Positions 63,379 to 64,000 of a DNA stretch of 64,000 bases are shown here, piece after piece. Made by a program: the position numbers and the translations under genes. Every line of letters starts with the position of its first letter. Position 1 is the first letter of the stretch. Source of the DNA: Leptasterias polaris (Eukaryota > Echinodermata > Asteroidea > Forcipulatida > Asteriidae). The stretch covers positions 5,281,001 through 5,345,000 of the forward strand of contig JAZGTN010000015.1 in NCBI GenBank assembly GCA_037783415.1, in the 5' to 3' direction. Under the pieces are notes generated by a model. It searched no databases. It was not told the DNA's origin and worked only from the letters and a program-made list of their open reading frames with translations.

Positions 63379-64000
63379 CTGTGATTGTAACAGATGTTTT
63401 ACTATCATTAAGATTGTCTTACTTGGACAATGTTGTGGAGTGTTGTGGCCAGAAAGTCTAAGTGGACTGTGTATTCAAGTACTAGCATGCTTGATCAAGC
63501 GTCCACATAAATGAAAAATACAACTTTCTTTTATGAGTCAAGATAACATAACAATGACTATGGCTGGTCAGACAGTGAGACCAGTACATCTCACTCCACG
63601 GAAGCAAAGATAACTAAGAGAAGTCCCCAAACCGAAAGGCCCCCGGTTTCCTTTTCTAATCTGAAGTAGAAGATAAATGGCAGGACAAGTTCTTATATAA
63701 ACTCAGCAGTCTTCTGATTCCCAATCTACTCCATGGTTAAGCCTGGGCGACTAGTGCGACTAGTGTCAAAGTCGCGACTATTGATTGCTTAGTCGAGCTG
63801 CGACTACCGTTTTTCAACTACTCGGTTAATTGCGCCACCACGACTACTACAAAAATAGTCGCGACTTCCGGTTTGGTGAACCAATTTTGTCGCTCACGAT
63901 TATTCACGACAACATAATTTACTTACGAAACACAATCAGACATCAGTGACACAATCCTTCCAGCGTGAATTTTACTATATTGCGCCTGCGGCAAACAATA
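63379..64000. other. KIF20B intron, right edge of window
   Basis: No exon found. 63735-63875 is rich in GCGACTA/TAGTCGC words (palindromic AGTCGCGACTA), a short simple-sequence patch. The motor domain exons must lie beyond 64000. Confidence 0.55.

Overview
This is a 64 kb piece of a eukaryotic (animal) nuclear genome. Coding exons are short (24-260 bp, with one 1.7 kb exception), are bounded by GT-AG introns and together occupy about 9% of the window. The rest is intron and intergenic DNA full of short interspersed repeats. The conserved genes, the density of ACATGTACATGT-type palindromes and the TTAA-flanked miniature elements suggest a marine deuterostome invertebrate. My best guess is an echinoderm (sea star or sea urchin); this is an inference from style, not proof.

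Four conserved protein genes can be assembled exon by exon, and every splice phase checks. (1) Minus strand, below 466 to 19082: a beta-TrCP/Slimb ortholog (BTRC/FBXW11), the substrate receptor of an SCF ubiquitin ligase. Start codon, D domain, F-box and the first WD40 repeats are present; the remaining WD40 repeats lie off the left edge. (2) Plus strand, 20150-26549: a complete six-exon PBDC1 gene (167 aa). It is divergent from beta-TrCP across a roughly 1.07 kb shared promoter region that carries CRE, ETS and two oppositely oriented CTCF-like motifs. (3) Minus strand, 31234-40748: a complete nine-exon RPP30 gene (320 aa), the p30 protein subunit of RNase P/MRP, convergent with PBDC1. (4) Minus strand, about 46535 to beyond 63378: the long coiled-coil tail and C-terminal region of a kinesin-6, KIF20B (MPHOSPH1). 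Thirteen exons and about 1250 codons are visible; the motor domain lies off the right edge. One large exon contains four tandem, nearly identical 68-residue coiled-coil units.

The four proteins do not form a pathway: they cover regulated proteolysis, a small conserved protein of unknown role, tRNA 5' processing and cytokinesis. KIF20B, RPP30 and BTRC all map to human 10q23-q24, so this may be old chromosomal linkage.

The non-coding part is the unusual part of the window. It holds several families of tRNA-derived SINEs (one with a head like tRNA-Leu-CAA) and at least seven TTAA-bounded MITE-like elements. Three members of one palindromic MITE family lie within 1 kb in RPP30 intron 1, each with its own perfect 9-bp target duplication. 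There are also TA-flanked foldback elements, four minisatellites (18, 30, 41/47 bp, and a heptamer-like array with a 279-bp higher-order repeat), two GACTCG hexamer arrays, a LINE 3' end and a decayed gag-like ORF. No rRNA gene, functional tRNA gene or CRISPR array was found.
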